NCBI GenBank assembly: GCA_963573385.1
Contig: CAUYLG010017842.1
Coordinates: forward strand, 1 to 64,000
Direction: 5' to 3'
Source of the DNA: Cacajao melanocephalus
Taxonomy: Eukaryota > Chordata > Mammalia > Primates > Pitheciidae
Length of the DNA: 64,000 nucleotides
Part shown: in pieces, positions 27,653-45,649 of the stretch
Numbering within the stretch: position 1 is the stretch's first letter
Layout of the letters: every line of letters begins with the position of its first letter
Program-made: the position numbers and the translations under genes
Notes under the pieces: model-generated
Told to the model about the DNA's origin: nothing
Database searches by the model: none
What the model saw: the letters and a program-made list of their open reading frames with translations, nothing else

Positions 27653-28013
<361 letters not shown>

Positions 28014-28744
28014 TCAATTCTTTGCTTTGTATTGTTATTATGAAGCATTTGTAAAGAGCTCCATAATTTGTGAAAGGTCTAAGGTCTCCCTTAAACTATT
28101 TGCCACCCTAGTCCTTCAGAGAATGAGATGGATGGAGAAATTAACCTAAAGTTGTTCTTTGGCCGTTATCCCAGCAAGGAAGCGGAAACACAAAACGCAG
28201 AGGGCAGAGCAAGGTGTCGTAAGGTCAGGGGAAGGTGGTGCACTTGACCCGCATCCGATTCAGTGGTCCAGTGCTTGCCTGGCTGACCAGGCTTTCCTCC
28301 CTGACTTATCACACCATGCAGGTTTCTTATCTTTTCACATGATGTTCCTCTCCTGTTATGAATAACAGCATAGCTAGAAAGACCGACTACGACTACGCTT
28401 TGTAATAAAAACAATGACAGAAAACTGACTTTGCGGCTTTGATAGCAGTTGGCTTGAAGATCTATCTGTAAATCATTCTATTAATTTCAATTTATTCTCT
28501 CACACTCTAACAGATAAATGGTCAGAAAATAATAAACGTGGATAAATCATTCTCTCTTATGCTTATAGAGCTTTTGTTTAAAAGGACAGTTTTTCAAATG
28601 TTTAAAGTGACCTTAAAGATATACTATATTGTATTTTTATTTACAATTCTCCAGAATACCATTTCATTCCTGACTTTATCTTTTATCATACTATCTGACT
28701 GAAGTTTTTTTTAATTTAGCGGAAATGGGGAAGATAAATAAATG

Positions 28745-29060
28745 GTGTTGTTTCGTTTGTTTTTTTAGAGACATGGTCTTACTTCTCAAAAAGGCTGGAG
28801 TGCAGTGGCATGATCATGGTTCACTACATCCTTGAACCCCTGGGCTCAAGGGATCCTTCACCTTAGCCACCTAAGTAGCTAGGCTACAGGCGTGCACCGC
28901 AACATCCAGCTAATTTAAAAGTTTTTGTAGGGACTGGGTCTTGCCATCTAGCCCAGGTGTTTGAGATTAGGCTGATCTCAAACAGCTGGGCTCAAGTGAT
29001 CCTCTCTTCTTGGCCTCCCAAAGTGTTGGGATTATAGCCATGAGCCACCGTGCCCAGACT
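28745..29060 (-). mobile_element. Alu (J-like)
   Basis: Diverged reverse Alu: AGAGACATGGTCTTAC to GAGCCACCGTGCCCAG. Confidence 0.8.
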
Positions 29061-29064
29061 GGTT

Positions 29065-29397
29065 AAGTATTGGTATCTTCATTTTACAGATGATGACACC
29101 GGGGTTCAGAGAGGCTAAGTTACTTGCTGAGTTACTCAGTAGGTCAGTGATGGAGTGGGATTCTGAGACTGGCCTGGCTGATTGTGAAGCCTGTGCTCTT
29201 CCCAATCTACTTTAGAAAAATGATTCAAGGCTGGGGAGAGCTGACTTCTTACACTAATTTAAAGCTTCACGGGAAACCTAAGAAGAAGGTTCTACTATTC
29301 TCACCTGCCTTTTGCCAATAATGAACAAGAACTAGAGAGAAGCAAAATAATTTGCCCTCACTCAGATAATGAGAGGTGAAGCTAAGGTTTGAACCTC
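29065..29397 (+). mobile_element. Two MIR-like segments
   Basis: TTTTACAGATGATGACACCG with GAGAGGCTAAGTTACTTGC (29065-29210), and a second at 29280-29397 cut by the LTR. Confidence 0.65.
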
Positions 29398-30289
29398 TGT
29401 TGGGAACCAGCCTAACCCTGCACACGGGCACCCTTAGTCCCGGCGGTGACGAGGGATTGAGTAAAGGAAATAAAGAAAGAGACACAAGAGTAGAATTTAC
29501 AGCATGGGTCCAGGGGACAAATGCCGGCATGGGAACCATGTTGGCCACTAGCTCTGGGCTCCAAACACTTTTATTATGTGCATAATCTCATTGATCTTAT
29601 GGTCGTGGAGGGGTAGGTAAGATGGGTGGGAAGCACTTGAGATCCTTCTAAGACAAGCTAAACTAGTGCACTGAGCATTTAACAGCATTTGAGATCCTTC
29701 TAAGACATGCTAACTAGTACTCTGAGTTTGTCACTGATTGTTATCAGGGTGCGGCTGCATCAAAAGTATAGCGGATCAGGAGCCACCTGGTCTGACTACA
29801 CCCAATGCATCAAGGGGCTTTTATCTCCTGAGCATTGAGGACATAGAGCAATTAAAATCACTCCATATTCCAAGAACCTAGGCAGAGCCTGAGGCGTTCT
29901 GTGATCTCTGCCCTGTAAGGCTTTTCTCCTCCTTGCCAGCTCCCATCTGCAAAGACCCTCCCTGTTCTTGTGAGCAGAGGTCACCTACCTTCTCAGAGAT
30001 CTTTGCACAAGCCCTCTTCACGAGACCTTCCTGCAGTCTCCATGTTGAGAAGGCATTCGTGGGACCAGAGCAGTATTGCCTGCTCTGCAACCACCCCGGT
30101 GTTCCCTGGTGTTACTGAGCTCTCGGATGGTCTTTACCTTAGGTCACCTGTTGCTGCTTGATTTCTAATTAACTGCACCAATAATGTAGTTTAGTTTGGT
30201 GTACAAACTTCAGTGTCCTCTGAGCCAAGCAAGCTTGTAATTATTTATCTAGAATTAACATAGGTCTCCCCCGGCCATCTTGACCCACA
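29398..30289 (+). mobile_element. Solo LTR of a class II (HERV-K-like) endogenous retrovirus
   Basis: It begins TGTTGGGAACCAGCC and ends GACCCACA, so has TG...CA ends. Its 6-bp flanks are AACCTC and AAACTC, a near-perfect target-site duplication typical of class II elements. It interrupts a MIR (29280-29397). No internal retroviral genes are present. A second, inverted copy is at 50023-51243. The subfamily is uncertain; an HML-5/LTR22-type element is a guess. Confidence 0.75.
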
Positions 30290-30379
30290 AAACTCAGTGA
30301 CCCTGCTCTGAACTGTCACTCTAAATTCTCATGAAAGCAGAAATCAGAAACATAAAATTATACAGAATGTGCATATTTT

Positions 30380-30580
30380 CATGTATAAGAAAAATTAAGG
30401 CCTGATGAGGTTAAGAGAGCTGTCCAAAGTTAGAGGGCACCAAAGTGACTGAGACAGGCAACACAGGCAATGTGAGTCCAGGGTCCACACAAAATGTAGG
30501 ACCTCCAGCTGTGCTTACAAAGCTTTATAAGAGGCTCCAGCAGAGTACTTGGCACATAGCAGGCTCTCAAAAGTGTATTG
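30380..30580 (+). mobile_element. MIR remnant
   Basis: CCTGATGAGGTTAAGAGAGC and GTACTTGGCACATAGCAGG. Confidence 0.5.
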
Positions 30581-31517
30581 AAGGAGAGGAAGAGAAAATT
30601 TCTGCATGTGTCCAGGACAGTTTAAAGCCATTTCCCACATTTTAAATCCACTCATAGAATCATATGTGTTACAAATTCAGCTTACATGATCTACAGTGTC
30701 ATCATTAAGGGAGAAGGTTTACTACCAAAGGCGGGGTGTGGAATTCAAATGTGTCAATGGATCCAATTTCTTCTTGTGAAAATACAGGTGGAGTTGATGA
30801 ATACTATCTAAAAATAAACACAAGATGAGCGAATCAAATCTTTCTATGAAATAGTGCCAGTTTTTTTAATGTGCTTTTGCCTAAGTATTTGACTTAGATG
30901 TATTACATAAAGTTTCAGACAGCAACAGGTTTCAGTTAAAAGTGTTAAATTTTAGCCTTCTTCTCTTCTTCATTACCTCATGTAAGAGGAGAGCACGACT
31001 TTTACTCTATATACAGGGTCCGTACTGCCTAAAATTTGTAGATAGTCCAAAGAGTTTTCCCCCTGTTTCATTAAGTAAATAATTTTTATTTGGAAAATAT
31101 GGTCACCTTAGATCTATCCAACAGGCTGCAATTTTGATTTCTTGGGAATGATTTAGAAGAAGGCAATTAACCCATGAAAATGAGTTATACAGGAAAAAAA
31201 GCATATCCTTGGGGAAAAAAAGTAGTCAAGCAGTTAACAGTATTTAAATCAATGAAATCAATGCAGACTGAAATCAATGCAGACAGAAGCAATCTAAAAG
31301 GATGCATGAATTATCCTCCATTTACCCGACCCCAGGCTGGGCTCACATAGAATGGTTTGCTCATCTGTTTCTACCACTTACCACATTGCAGAGATACATA
31401 CACTTTTCCATCAAAGTACTTGGGAGTTATTCCAAACTAGAGCCAAGCAACTTGCTGTAGATATGAAATGTGTCCCCTGCTTTATGGTTTTTGTTTGTTT
31501 GTTTGGTCAGTTCCAGT

Positions 31518-31837
<320 letters not shown>

Positions 31838-31850
31838 TAAAGATGTTTCT

Positions 31851-31955
31851 GATCCTTTTGTAGTTCATGAGCATGATGATCGGGTGTTCACACGCTTGTG
31901 TGAGATGTGCCACCCTTTAATCTTGTTACGACATTGGCACATTACCCATCTGACC
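31851..31955 (+). pseudogene. U13 snoRNA (SNORD13) retropseudogene
   Basis: About 105 bases match U13 box C/D snoRNA from memory: it begins GATCCTTTTGTAG and ends TACCCATCTGACC. Several differences at former CpG sites suggest decay. It is followed by a poly(A) tract (31958-31969). It is flanked by a direct repeat, AAAGATGTTTCTGA at 31839-31852 and AGATGTTTCTGA at 31969-31980, the mark of L1-mediated retroposition. It sits just 3' of an Alu. It is unlikely to be expressed, because no U-snRNA-type promoter is visible upstream. Confidence 0.85.
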
Positions 31956-32589
31956 TGAAAAAAAAAAAAGATGTTTCTGAATCCTGCCTTCTCAATATCC
32001 ATGTTGATTTTTACATAATTAATAGTCATCTATTTAATAATTTAATCTTAATTATTTAATGTTAATAATCTAATCTAAAAACCAAAGCTCACATTTTAAA
32101 GAAATTACTATACACAGTGTATTAGGGTCTGAGCAGGAAACAGGATTCATCCCAGGTAGTCAAATAAAGAACTCTTAAGGCAAAAGCACTTTATAGCAAT
32201 GTGGGCAGAGGCAAAAGAATAAACAAGAGACACCTAAAGACGAGGGACAGTGGGAAGTCTTTACTGCTCCCGGGGCTTCAGTGTCAGAGAAGACCTAGTG
32301 TGCCCAGGGCCCGGGCTAGCAGCCCCTGAAAGGGGGCTGGAATTGGGAAGGAAGGTGGTTTATTCCCAGAGACAAGGCATCAAAATGGATGTAGAGCAAA
32401 TAAAATACCCTCACCTCTCTCTTTGCTCTCAGATCTCCTGGTGGTGCCTACCCTTGGCCAAGCCCAAGCTGAAGGCAGGCATGGAGGGAGCCCCAGGAAT
32501 GCTGCCTCTAAAGGTTCATCCTCCCAGAAACAGACTCATAGAGGGGCAGAAACTGGATTGGGATTGGGTGGTGGCAAATGAAGAATGAC

Positions 32590-33241
<652 letters not shown>

Positions 33242-33257
33242 TAAAAATAACATTTTC

Positions 33258-33395
33258 AACTGGGTGTGGTGGCACATGTCTGTAGTCCCAGCTACTTGGG
33301 AAACTAAGGCAGGAAAATTGCTGAAGCTCAGAAGTTTGAGTCCAGCCTGGGCAACATAGTAAGACCCCCAACTCTAAAAATAAATAAGTAAATAA
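33258..33395 (+). mobile_element. Single-monomer Alu fragment
   Basis: A chimeric short Alu: start text joined to right-arm TGTAGTCCCAGCTACTTGGG, with an AAAT/AAGT tail. Confidence 0.6.
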
Positions 33396-33701
33396 AAATG
33401 ATATTTTAAAACTACTTACTTAATTATAAACTACTTAGCTAGTAACATACATGCTCTGTGTTTGTCACATAACTTCATCATAATCATCATCACTCCTATT
33501 TTAATAAGATGCCCTAATTTCATCAGCAATTCTCCTATGGTCAGTCTCGTGAATTTTATGTTGATTCTGCTATCTTAAACCTTCTAACCTTTTCTTCAGT
33601 TCTGGAGCTGCACCTTATTTGTTATCTGTGCCATAAATTGCCATGTATGAAGTACAAGATATACTGTAATCTTATTTATTCATTCATCAAATAATTCTTG
33701 T

Positions 33702-35955
<2,254 letters not shown>

Positions 35956-35959
35956 ATAT

Positions 35960-36170
35960 AGGAAAAGAGCACAGACCCCTAAGCCAAGACTACCTATTTG
36001 CTTTGTAATCTTGATGAGGGTCCTTATCTTCTTTGTGCCTGTTTCATCATCTATAAAATGGGCAAAATATACCTACCTCATATGGTAATTGTGAAGATTC
36101 ATGAATTAAACCAGAAAAAGTGTTCAGAACAGCCTAACACCTAGTAAGTAAGTGCTATCTGAGTACTTGT
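35960..36170 (+). mobile_element. MIR
   Basis: TTCATCATCTATAAAATGGG, CTACCTCATATGGTAATTG and ACACCTAGTAAGTAAGTGC. Confidence 0.75.
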
Positions 36171-37189
36171 TGTCATGAGTATACCAAAGAACCCATGGCA
36201 AGTAAGGTTCTGAACCTACTTGTCCTAAAGTTAAAAGAAGAAAATTCTATCCATTGACAAATTTTCAATGACTATGAATGGATGTCATATACACTATTAT
36301 TTTATCTCCATTACACAACTGGCATCTGGGTTATTCAAATTCATCCAAGAAATTTCTGTAGTGACAAGCGGGTATGGTAACCAGTTCAGAGAATCAAAGT
36401 CCAGAGACCAAAATAGTCTGAAACGTGGCCTGTTAATGTGAATTTAAATAGAATTAAAACACTCCTCAGGCAACACCCTTCTTCCACATCACATCAATAT
36501 TTCTGTAACTCGGGTACATCTTCTGTCAACTGTGGTCTTAATGAAGTAAAGGATTGGATTCTGCCTTAGATGTAATTCTTGGAAAGGCTGCTGGTTCAAC
36601 TTTTCTTTGGCTGGTCAAGATTATTTTTCAATAGGTTATCTAGCCAATAGTGTTATAGTATATACCAAATAAATTGAGAAATGAACATTGCTATGAGGTG
36701 GAAAAATAAATACCTAGTGGAACTCCTGTGGTGCTGACAAGTATAATTTGCAAAAAGGTTGACTTACCAAGTGTGGCCCAAATGGCATATTTTATAAAAA
36801 GAAATATGTAACTAATGAATAACCAAAGCAAAACACTCAATATGCAAAGAACCTGCTTGTGGAAAATTAGCTATGATAATTATTTGTAGTACACAATGTT
36901 CTTCCAACCCTGCAATAATAAAGTAATCTCTTAAAGTATAAAATAGCAAAGCAAATATTCAGCACCACACACATGCCAGGCATAGCGTAGGTACCCAGTG
37001 ATTTAGTAGGTAAATAAATTTAATGGCTGTCCGTGAAAAAGTATCTCATGTTAACTTGGCTCTTCGTTACTTGACCTCAGGCACTTGAAGAAAATGTGAG
37101 AAATTTCTTATGTAAGTAATGATTTAATATGCAGTGGGTACTAAGGAACCCCAATAATAAGGTATATTATTACTAGATGGCATAAAAGA

Positions 37190-37277
37190 GAAATTTAAAG
37201 AAAATAAATGAAAGTTTTAAAACTCAAACTTCTTACTTTGGTTTGAGTTTTAAAACTTTCATTTTTTTTTAAATTTC
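37190..37277. repeat. AT-rich palindrome (inverted repeat)
   Basis: Perfect 24-base arms at 37206-37229 and 37241-37264 with an 11-base loop. With small gaps the arms extend to 37190 and 37277. It matches no repeat family I recognise. Confidence 0.9.
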
Positions 37278-37384
37278 TTTATTTCATAATCTGCCTATTT
37301 AACATATGAAATGCTAAGAATTATCAGGTGTCAAAAATTTGCTTTGCCTCTTAGAGATTAGGAGAAAATATTTTAAAAACTATA

Positions 37385-38555
<1,171 letters not shown>

Positions 38556-38559
38556 CTTT

Positions 38560-40176
38560 ATTTTATTTTTATATGAATAAGTTCTTTAGTGGTGATTTCT
38601 GAGATTTCAGTGTATCCATCACTGGAGCAGTGGACACTGTGCCCAATGTGTAGTCTTTCATCCCTCACCACCCCCCACCCTTTCCCCCAAGTCCCCAAAG
38701 TCCAATGTATCATTCTTATGCTTTTGCATATTCATAGCTTAGTTCCCACTTATGAGTGAGAACATACGATGTTTGGTTTTCCATTCCTGAATTGCTTCTC
38801 TTAGAATAATGGTCTCCAATTCCATCCAGGTTGCTGCAAATGCCATTATTTCATTCCTTTCTATGGCTGAGTAGTATTCCATGGTTTACATATATATATA
38901 TATTGCAATTTACTTATCCACTTGTTGATTGATGGGCAGTTGGGCTAGTTCTATATTTTTTGCAGTTGCAAATTGTGCTGCTATATACATGCATGCGATA
39001 TACATGTCAAGTATGTTTTTCAAATAGTGACTTCTTTTTTTCTGGGTAGATACCCAGTAGTGAAATTGCTGGATCAAATGGTTAGTTCTGCTTTTAGTTC
39101 TTTAAGGAAACTCCACACTGTTTTCTATAGTGATTGTACTAGTTTATATTCCTACCAGTAGTGTGAAAGTGTTCTCTTTTCACCACATCCATGCCAACAT
39201 CTATTATTATTTGATTACAAGAATTACAGCCATTCTTGAAGGAGCAAGGAGGTATCACATTGTGGTTTTGATTTGCATTCCTCTGCTCATTAGTGATGTT
39301 GAGTATTTTTTCATACATTTGTTGGCCATTTATGTATCTTCTTTTGAGAATTGTCTATTCATGCCTTCAGCCTACTTTTTGATGGGAGATTGTTTTTTTT
39401 TTTCTTGCTAAAATTCCTTGTACATTCTGGATATTGGTCCTTTTGTCAAATGTATAGGTTGTGAAGATTTTCTCCCACTCTGTGAGTTGTCTGTTTACTC
39501 TGCTGATTGTTTCTTTTGCTGTACTGAAGCTTTTTAGTTAATTAAGTGCCATTTATTTATCTTTGTTTTTGTTGCGTTTGCTTTTGGGTTCCAGGTCATG
39601 AAGTCTTTGCCTAAGCCAATGTCTATAAGGGTTTCTCCAATGTTATCTTCTAGAATTTTTATGGTTTAAGGTCTTATATTTAAGTCTTTCATCCGTCTTG
39701 AGTTGATTTTTTTGTATAAGGTAAGAGACAAAGATCCAAAGAATGAAAATTCTTCTACATGTGGCTTGCCAATTATCCCAGTACCATTTATTGAATAGGG
39801 GATCCTTTCTCCACTTTATGTTATTTTTTGCGTTGTCGAAGATCGATTGGATGTAAGCGCTTGGCTTTATTTCTGGGTTCTCTACTCTGTTCCATTGGCC
39901 TATGTGCCTATTTTTATATTAGTACCATGCTGTTTTGGTGACTATGGCCTTATCGTATAGTTTGAAGTCAGGTAATGTGATGCCTCCAGATTTTTTCTTT
40001 TTGCTTAGTCTTTCTTAGGCTATGGGGGCTCTTTTTTTGGTTCTATATGAATTTTAGTATTGTTTATTCTAGTTCTGTGAAGAATGACGGTGGTATTTCG
40101 ATGAAAATTGTATTGAATTTGTAGATTGCTTTTGGCAGTATTCTCATTTTGACGATGTTGATTCTACCCATCCATA
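38560..40176 (-). mobile_element. L1 3' end, 5'-truncated, about 1.6 kb
   Basis: Reverse 3' UTR and ORF2 C-terminal text: GGTGATTTCTGAGATTTCAG, CTTATGAGTGAGAACATACG, GGCTGAGTAGTATTCCATGG, TTATCCCAGTACCATTTATT. Stops abound; inactive. Confidence 0.88.
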
Positions 40177-40183
40177 TATGTTA

Positions 40184-40275
40184 ATTGAATTGTATAATAT
40201 CTGAATTATATCTCAATAAAGCTGTTACTAAAAAAAAAAAAAATCCAGGTGTAATTTTAGCTCTGCTTGTGGTTT
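40184..40275 (+). repeat. Right copy of the 85-90 bp direct repeat
   Basis: From TTGAATTGTATAATATC to TTTAGCTCTGCTTGTGG. Same order as the left copy with scattered differences. Confidence 0.75.
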
Positions 40276-40287
40276 TAAAAAATAGGT

Positions 40288-40584
<297 letters not shown>

Positions 40585-40766
40585 TCAGAAAAACACAAGC
40601 CTTTCAATTAATCTAGTAGAGCAAGAGAGCTGCTTAATATTGTGGCAAGTTAGGGGTCAGACAAGATCAGCTTGGAATAACCATGAAAAAGTGCAACCTT
40701 CAGAGAGAGGATTCACTGTTTAAATTGTGACATATGCTGCCAGAAAAGACACAGAACAATACATAG

Positions 40767-41061
40767 GGCCAGGTGCGATGGCTCACGCCTGTAATCCCAG
40801 CACTTTGGGAGGCCGAGGTGGGCAGATCACCTGAGGTCAGGAGTTTGAGACTAGCCTGGACAACATGGCAAAATCCTGTCTCTACTAAAAATACAAAAAT
40901 TAGCTGGGCGTGGTGGTGTGCACCTGTAATCCCAGCTACTCAGGAGACTGAGGCAGGTAGAATCACTTGAACCCGGGAAACGGAGGTTACAGTGAGCCTG
41001 GATTGCATCACTGTACTCCAGTCTGGGTGACGGAGCGAGACTCCATCACAAAGAAAAAAAA
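40767..41061 (+). mobile_element. Full Alu
   Basis: Target duplication AGAACAATACATAG (40753-40766) and AGAACAATGCATAG (41062-41075). Confidence 0.92.
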
Positions 41062-41241
41062 AGAACAATGCATAGAGAAGTTCTATCTTCTGCCATTGGA
41101 AGTTTTCCCTAACCATCCATTTTGCAGGGTAAATGTCAGAGAAGTTATGTAGAAGCTGATTTTTATCAATCCTGAAAAATTAGCTCCCCACAACTCACTT
41201 AGCTGTATTCACAGTGGGCTTCTGTAGTGTGTTTATTAGCA

Positions 41242-41582
41242 GTGTGAGAGTCTGTTCTCATGCTGCTATTAAAGACATACCTGAGACTGGGTAATTTATA
41301 AAGAAAAGAGGTTTAATTGATTCAGAGTTCCACATGGCTGAGAAGGCCTCACAATCATGATGGAAGGCAAATGAGGAGCAATGTCATGTCTTACATGGTG
41401 GCAGTCAAGAGAGTGTGTGCTTTATAAAACCATCAGATCATGTGTGACTTATTCACTATCATGAGACCAATATGGAGGAAACTGGCCCCATGATTCGATT
41501 ATCCCCACCTGGCCCTGCCTGTGACAAGTTGGGACTATTACAATTCAAGGTGAGATTTGGGTGGGCACTGACAAACCATATC
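41242..41582 (-). mobile_element. THE1-type MaLR LTR
   Basis: Contains the familiar THE1 text: TGAGACTGGGTAATTTATAA, then tail phrases such as GATTTGGGTGGG and AAACCATATCA, read here as the reverse complement of the usual start. Length fits a solo LTR. Confidence 0.8.
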
Positions 41583-41589
41583 AGCTTAC

Positions 41590-41975
41590 TAATGCTTTAA
41601 TGAGTTCTGCCCCCAGGATCTTTGTATCTGCTTTCCTTGGTATCTGAGTCCTCACTCTTCCTCCAGGCCTCCATGTAGCAGGCTCCTCACCAATCAAGTC
41701 TGCTCCAATGTAGCTTTCTCAGGAAAACGTTCATAGCTCCTGCAAGCTAAAATACTCTTCCTCCACCTAAGTTCTCTCTCTCTTTGCTCTGTTTTATTTT
41801 ATCCACAGCAGATGAAATTCTCATGTGTTTATCAACTTCTTGTCTGCCTTCCTCCCTGAAAACAAGCTCCATAAGGACAGGGGCCCCACCTGCCTGGTAC
41901 TCTAATATATCCTGTACCTACAACACTGCCAAGTAGGCTATGGGTACTTGATACATATTTATTGGGTGAATGATC
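41590..41975 (+). mobile_element. L2 remnant
   Basis: AAGCTCCATAAGGACAGGGG and TATTTATTGGGTGAATGA. Follows the THE1 LTR. Confidence 0.6.
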
Positions 41976-41979
41976 TCCC

Positions 41980-43190
41980 TGGTATAAGTCATAATCAGCT
42001 TCAATATACAACACCCAAAAGGGCAAGCTCTGTACTTGATATTGCAGCTTATACAAGAGTCCAGAGAACAGTCTGTAGCTGCCTCCTGGCTGAAAGGCCA
42101 AATGAGTCTCCTGGCTCACACTGGAAACCCAGTTGGCCACCAAGGACTTCCCATGCCTTAGCACTAATCCTTCCTCACCCTAGTCCCAGGTCAGATGGCA
42201 GATCGCCCTCAGGGGCCTTTCCTGTGAGTGTATAAATAAGTCTGGGCTCATTGTTGATCATAGACTGGCCTACATAGCATCTTGCCCTGCGTTTGCTCAG
42301 TGAGTGGGACAGCTCCTGGTAAGATCAGAAAACAGTCATGCAGAGAACAGCCAAGAACAACACCCTGGGTCTAAGTGGTCATACAAACTCTACACATTTA
42401 AGATCCCATCTCAGACCTTGCCCCCCATCTCTACAGAGACAGTTCATCCCAATTATGCGATAGGCTTAGGAATTGTTCATTCCTTTTTTTTTTTTTTTTT
42501 TAGATTTTAATGTTCCTTCCACTGCAAATCAAGTCATTGTTCATTCTTACTGGAACAGCTCTCTGGCTTACTTTTCTTGTAAGTCATTATATTCAAGTGG
42601 ACACTCAAATGTTACCCCATCTACAACCCTCAATGAGCCACTCAGCGCTTCATAAACTGAAGAGTGCTGGTCACACAAGAGGTATCATTATAAAGCCCAA
42701 ACAATTGGAAATTGTTTCCAAATTATACCTATACTGGTAAGTTATTTGAAAACAAATTGTTTAAAATAGTATTTGAGACTTTTCAATTATTCAAAAAAAT
42801 TACATTAAAATGATTTTTATGGGTGCAGCTTTAATTTATTTGGGTACCGAACACAGAACAGTGATCTGAGACTCCCATTTACAAGGTCTGACTTCACATT
42901 TAATAACACAAAAAAAATGGACCTTAATGACTGGAGAAGACATATGCCATTTTATTACAGACTGAAGACTTAGAAAAAAGGAGAGTTATCCGTAAAGTAA
43001 GACCTTGCAAATGGTCTCCTGACACATTTAGGACAGACATTAACAGGTTGTAATTTCACTTATTGCATCCTTGAGTTAGAATTGGGATGCCCTTGTTACA
43101 GTTCAAACCTCTCATCTTCCAAAGGAGGAAGCAGTGAGGTAAGCAACTCCTCTGGCTTGTTATGAGGCAGAATCACTGAATGGTTTCGAT
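41980..43190. other. Intergenic, no gene seen
   Basis: Apparently unique sequence with an 18-T run at about 42484-42501. Open frames here are short and overlap each other on both strands. Confidence 0.5.
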
Positions 43191-43194
43191 CATT

Positions 43195-43400
43195 AGCAAC
43201 AGGATTCTAGAGGCAGATGGTTTTGAGTTGGGGGTCTTGGTTCTCTCACCTTCTAGCTGCATCACCACAGTCTGGATGTCCTGTATGAACCTGGGCATCT
43301 TACTAAATTTCTCCGAACCTGCATTTTCTCATCTATGAAATGGAAATACCTCATATTCTTGTACAGGTTGTTTCATAAGGTATGTAAAATACAGCACAGT
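43195..43400 (+). mobile_element. MIR
   Basis: ACCTTCTAGCTGCATCACC and TTTTCTCATCTATGAAATGG. Confidence 0.7.
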
Positions 43401-44079
43401 ACATTTATTTATAAATAACAAGCCTTCTGGAAGGCATTTTCTGACCTCTCTTCTTAATTCAGAATAATTTCTTCAAGGGATTACAGCACTAAGAAGGATG
43501 CGAGTCCACTTGAATTAATACCAAGAGATTATGAAATTAATAGCGCAGAGATATCTGTGCTCAGGTATGGCCTATCTATTAGTGGCAAGTGAAGAAACAC
43601 TATTCAGTTCAGTTGGAGGGTGAATTATAACAGCACAGGTAGACATTAAGTTCTATGAAAGATCACAGAAATCCACCAGAGGAAATTCTCTGTTACCCCG
43701 TCCATACTGTATACATACATATTTGCCATGGATATCGTTACAATCCTTTTCCAATTCTACTAAAGGCAGTCACAGATTCCTTACCTCAAAGAGCTACTCT
43801 TGTCTTCCTGATGTTTATAACAATGACTTGGATTTAGATAAGTCCTTTCTGGCATGCATTTTCATGTTAGTTTTAGCCCAAATCATTTGACATTCACATA
43901 TTTCTACGTGATATGCAAAGCATATCTTATTTGTGCCATTTTTTTGTGTGTGTGTCTGTCTTTATTTTAATGCAGGAAGAGTATGAGACCCAGAAAGATT
44001 AAGCAGCCTGTCCAAATGTCACATAGCTCAGTAGCCAGAGCAACAAGATGGCAGGAGCACTTAGTCATGTGAGCTGCCC

Positions 44080-44220
44080 AGGGCTTCTCATAAGGTGTGT
44101 ATGGAACACTGGGGATCTTGTTAGAATGTGGATTCTGAATTCAGTAGGTCTCAAGGCGACTAGGATTCTGGATGCCTAACAAGCTCCCTGAAGTTGCCAC
44201 TGCTAGTAGTTCTGGAATCA
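44080..44220 (+). mobile_element. MER5-type hAT transposon remnant
   Basis: Matches the MER5A/B layout: GATCTTGTTAGAATG, ATTCAGTAGGTCT, and TTCTGGAATCAC near the end. Diverged, with no terminal repeats certain. Confidence 0.5.
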
Positions 44221-44639
44221 CCTCTCATTATACCCTTCATAACACAACTTGTTTGTTTACAACTTGGCCTGGCTGCCCAGCACAATCTGGCAAAAAGGAA
44301 CTGAACGAATATTTTCTAAGAGTGAAAAAAAAAAATAACCTATTGCCAATTATAAAGCCACAACACTTACATATTAAGACTCTTATTACTTGTTGAAAAT
44401 GGAACTTTGTCATGTATCTTTTCTTGTCTCAAGTCACATTATGATACATAGTTGTAATTGCCAGCTCCCAAAATAACATAACCAAAAGACGCCCTGGGAA
44501 GTCACCCAGTTTAGATCTATAGCTCCTGTGGAACTATGCCTAGGATCCAGTGGAACACAATCACCTCCTTGGGCCAACGTGATGGGTAATGTGAGGTCAT
44601 TCTAAGTGCAAGGGAGAGTGTAAATTTAAAGGAAGCCAC

Positions 44640-44850
44640 ATCACTTTTGCTCCCACCTGAGGATAATAATGACAGCGATCTATCATAGATTAAGGGTTTC
44701 TCATATGCCAGACACTGTACTAAGCACTTTGCATCAGTCATCTCATTTCATTTTTCTCTACAATCCTATGAGCAAGGCTCTCATTGTATAGGTAAGGAAG
44801 CTGAGATACAGGGCTGTCAAACTATAGAAGTGACCCAGGAAGTCTGGCTT
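44640..44850 (+). mobile_element. MIR
   Basis: CCAGACACTGTACTAAGCAC, AATCCTATGAGCAAGG and GGTAAGGAAGCTGAGATAC. Confidence 0.75.
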
Positions 44851-45649
44851 CAGAATAGATTATTTGAACCACATTGTCTACTGCCTGGAAGCTTTCAGAG
44901 AAAAGAAACAACTGCCTGAAAACAGGAGTAACCTGATAACAGGTTCCAACAAATCTCAAATGTAGGAGTTTGGGGAGAAACACAGCACATCAACAGGAGG
45001 TGGTCCTTATACTCAAAAGGTAGGGTCTGATAATGTGGTGTAGGAGAAGAATAGGACTTTCTGCTACTGTTTTCAATTAAGGCTCAGTTTGACTCTATTT
45101 GGTTTGTAGTTAAATATACAACACTGCTGACTGGTTAAGTAAGAGCTGGTTAAAGGATATGTCTCAAAGGTCCAGATTCCTTTCACACTTAATTAGATCT
45201 CTTATGAAAACTTGCATTAATGATTTGGCCAAATCAAAGAAAGTAGTTATCACATAGAAGAAAACAGAATTTTGTTGAGCATATGTGTCCTAAGTAAAAA
45301 CTCAAAAAGTCTAAAGGACGGAGAGTCATCTGTTTTTCAAAAGCTTAAAAAGCATAAGTTCAACAGTTATATTTTAACACTGACTGTGAGATAAAGAGGA
45401 AATGGAGAACACAGGGGAAGAGAACACATTTTTGAGTGGGACATAAGAATAAAGTAAACTTGATCTTTCTTCTTGATAAAAAAATTTTTAAATATGGAAT
45501 AAGAAAATGGGGCAATATTAAATACAGAAATCTGGGCTTGAATAAAGAATTACTGTAACAAAAACAGGTTAGCTCTACAGATTGGTTTTTAACTACACTT
45601 GTCTTATAGTTATTATTTACCTTTGGAGGCAACATATTACAGATTGTGA

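Noticed and set aside
41832..42164. 110-codon frame on minus
   Set aside because: Mostly antisense L2 sequence, with no domain signal.
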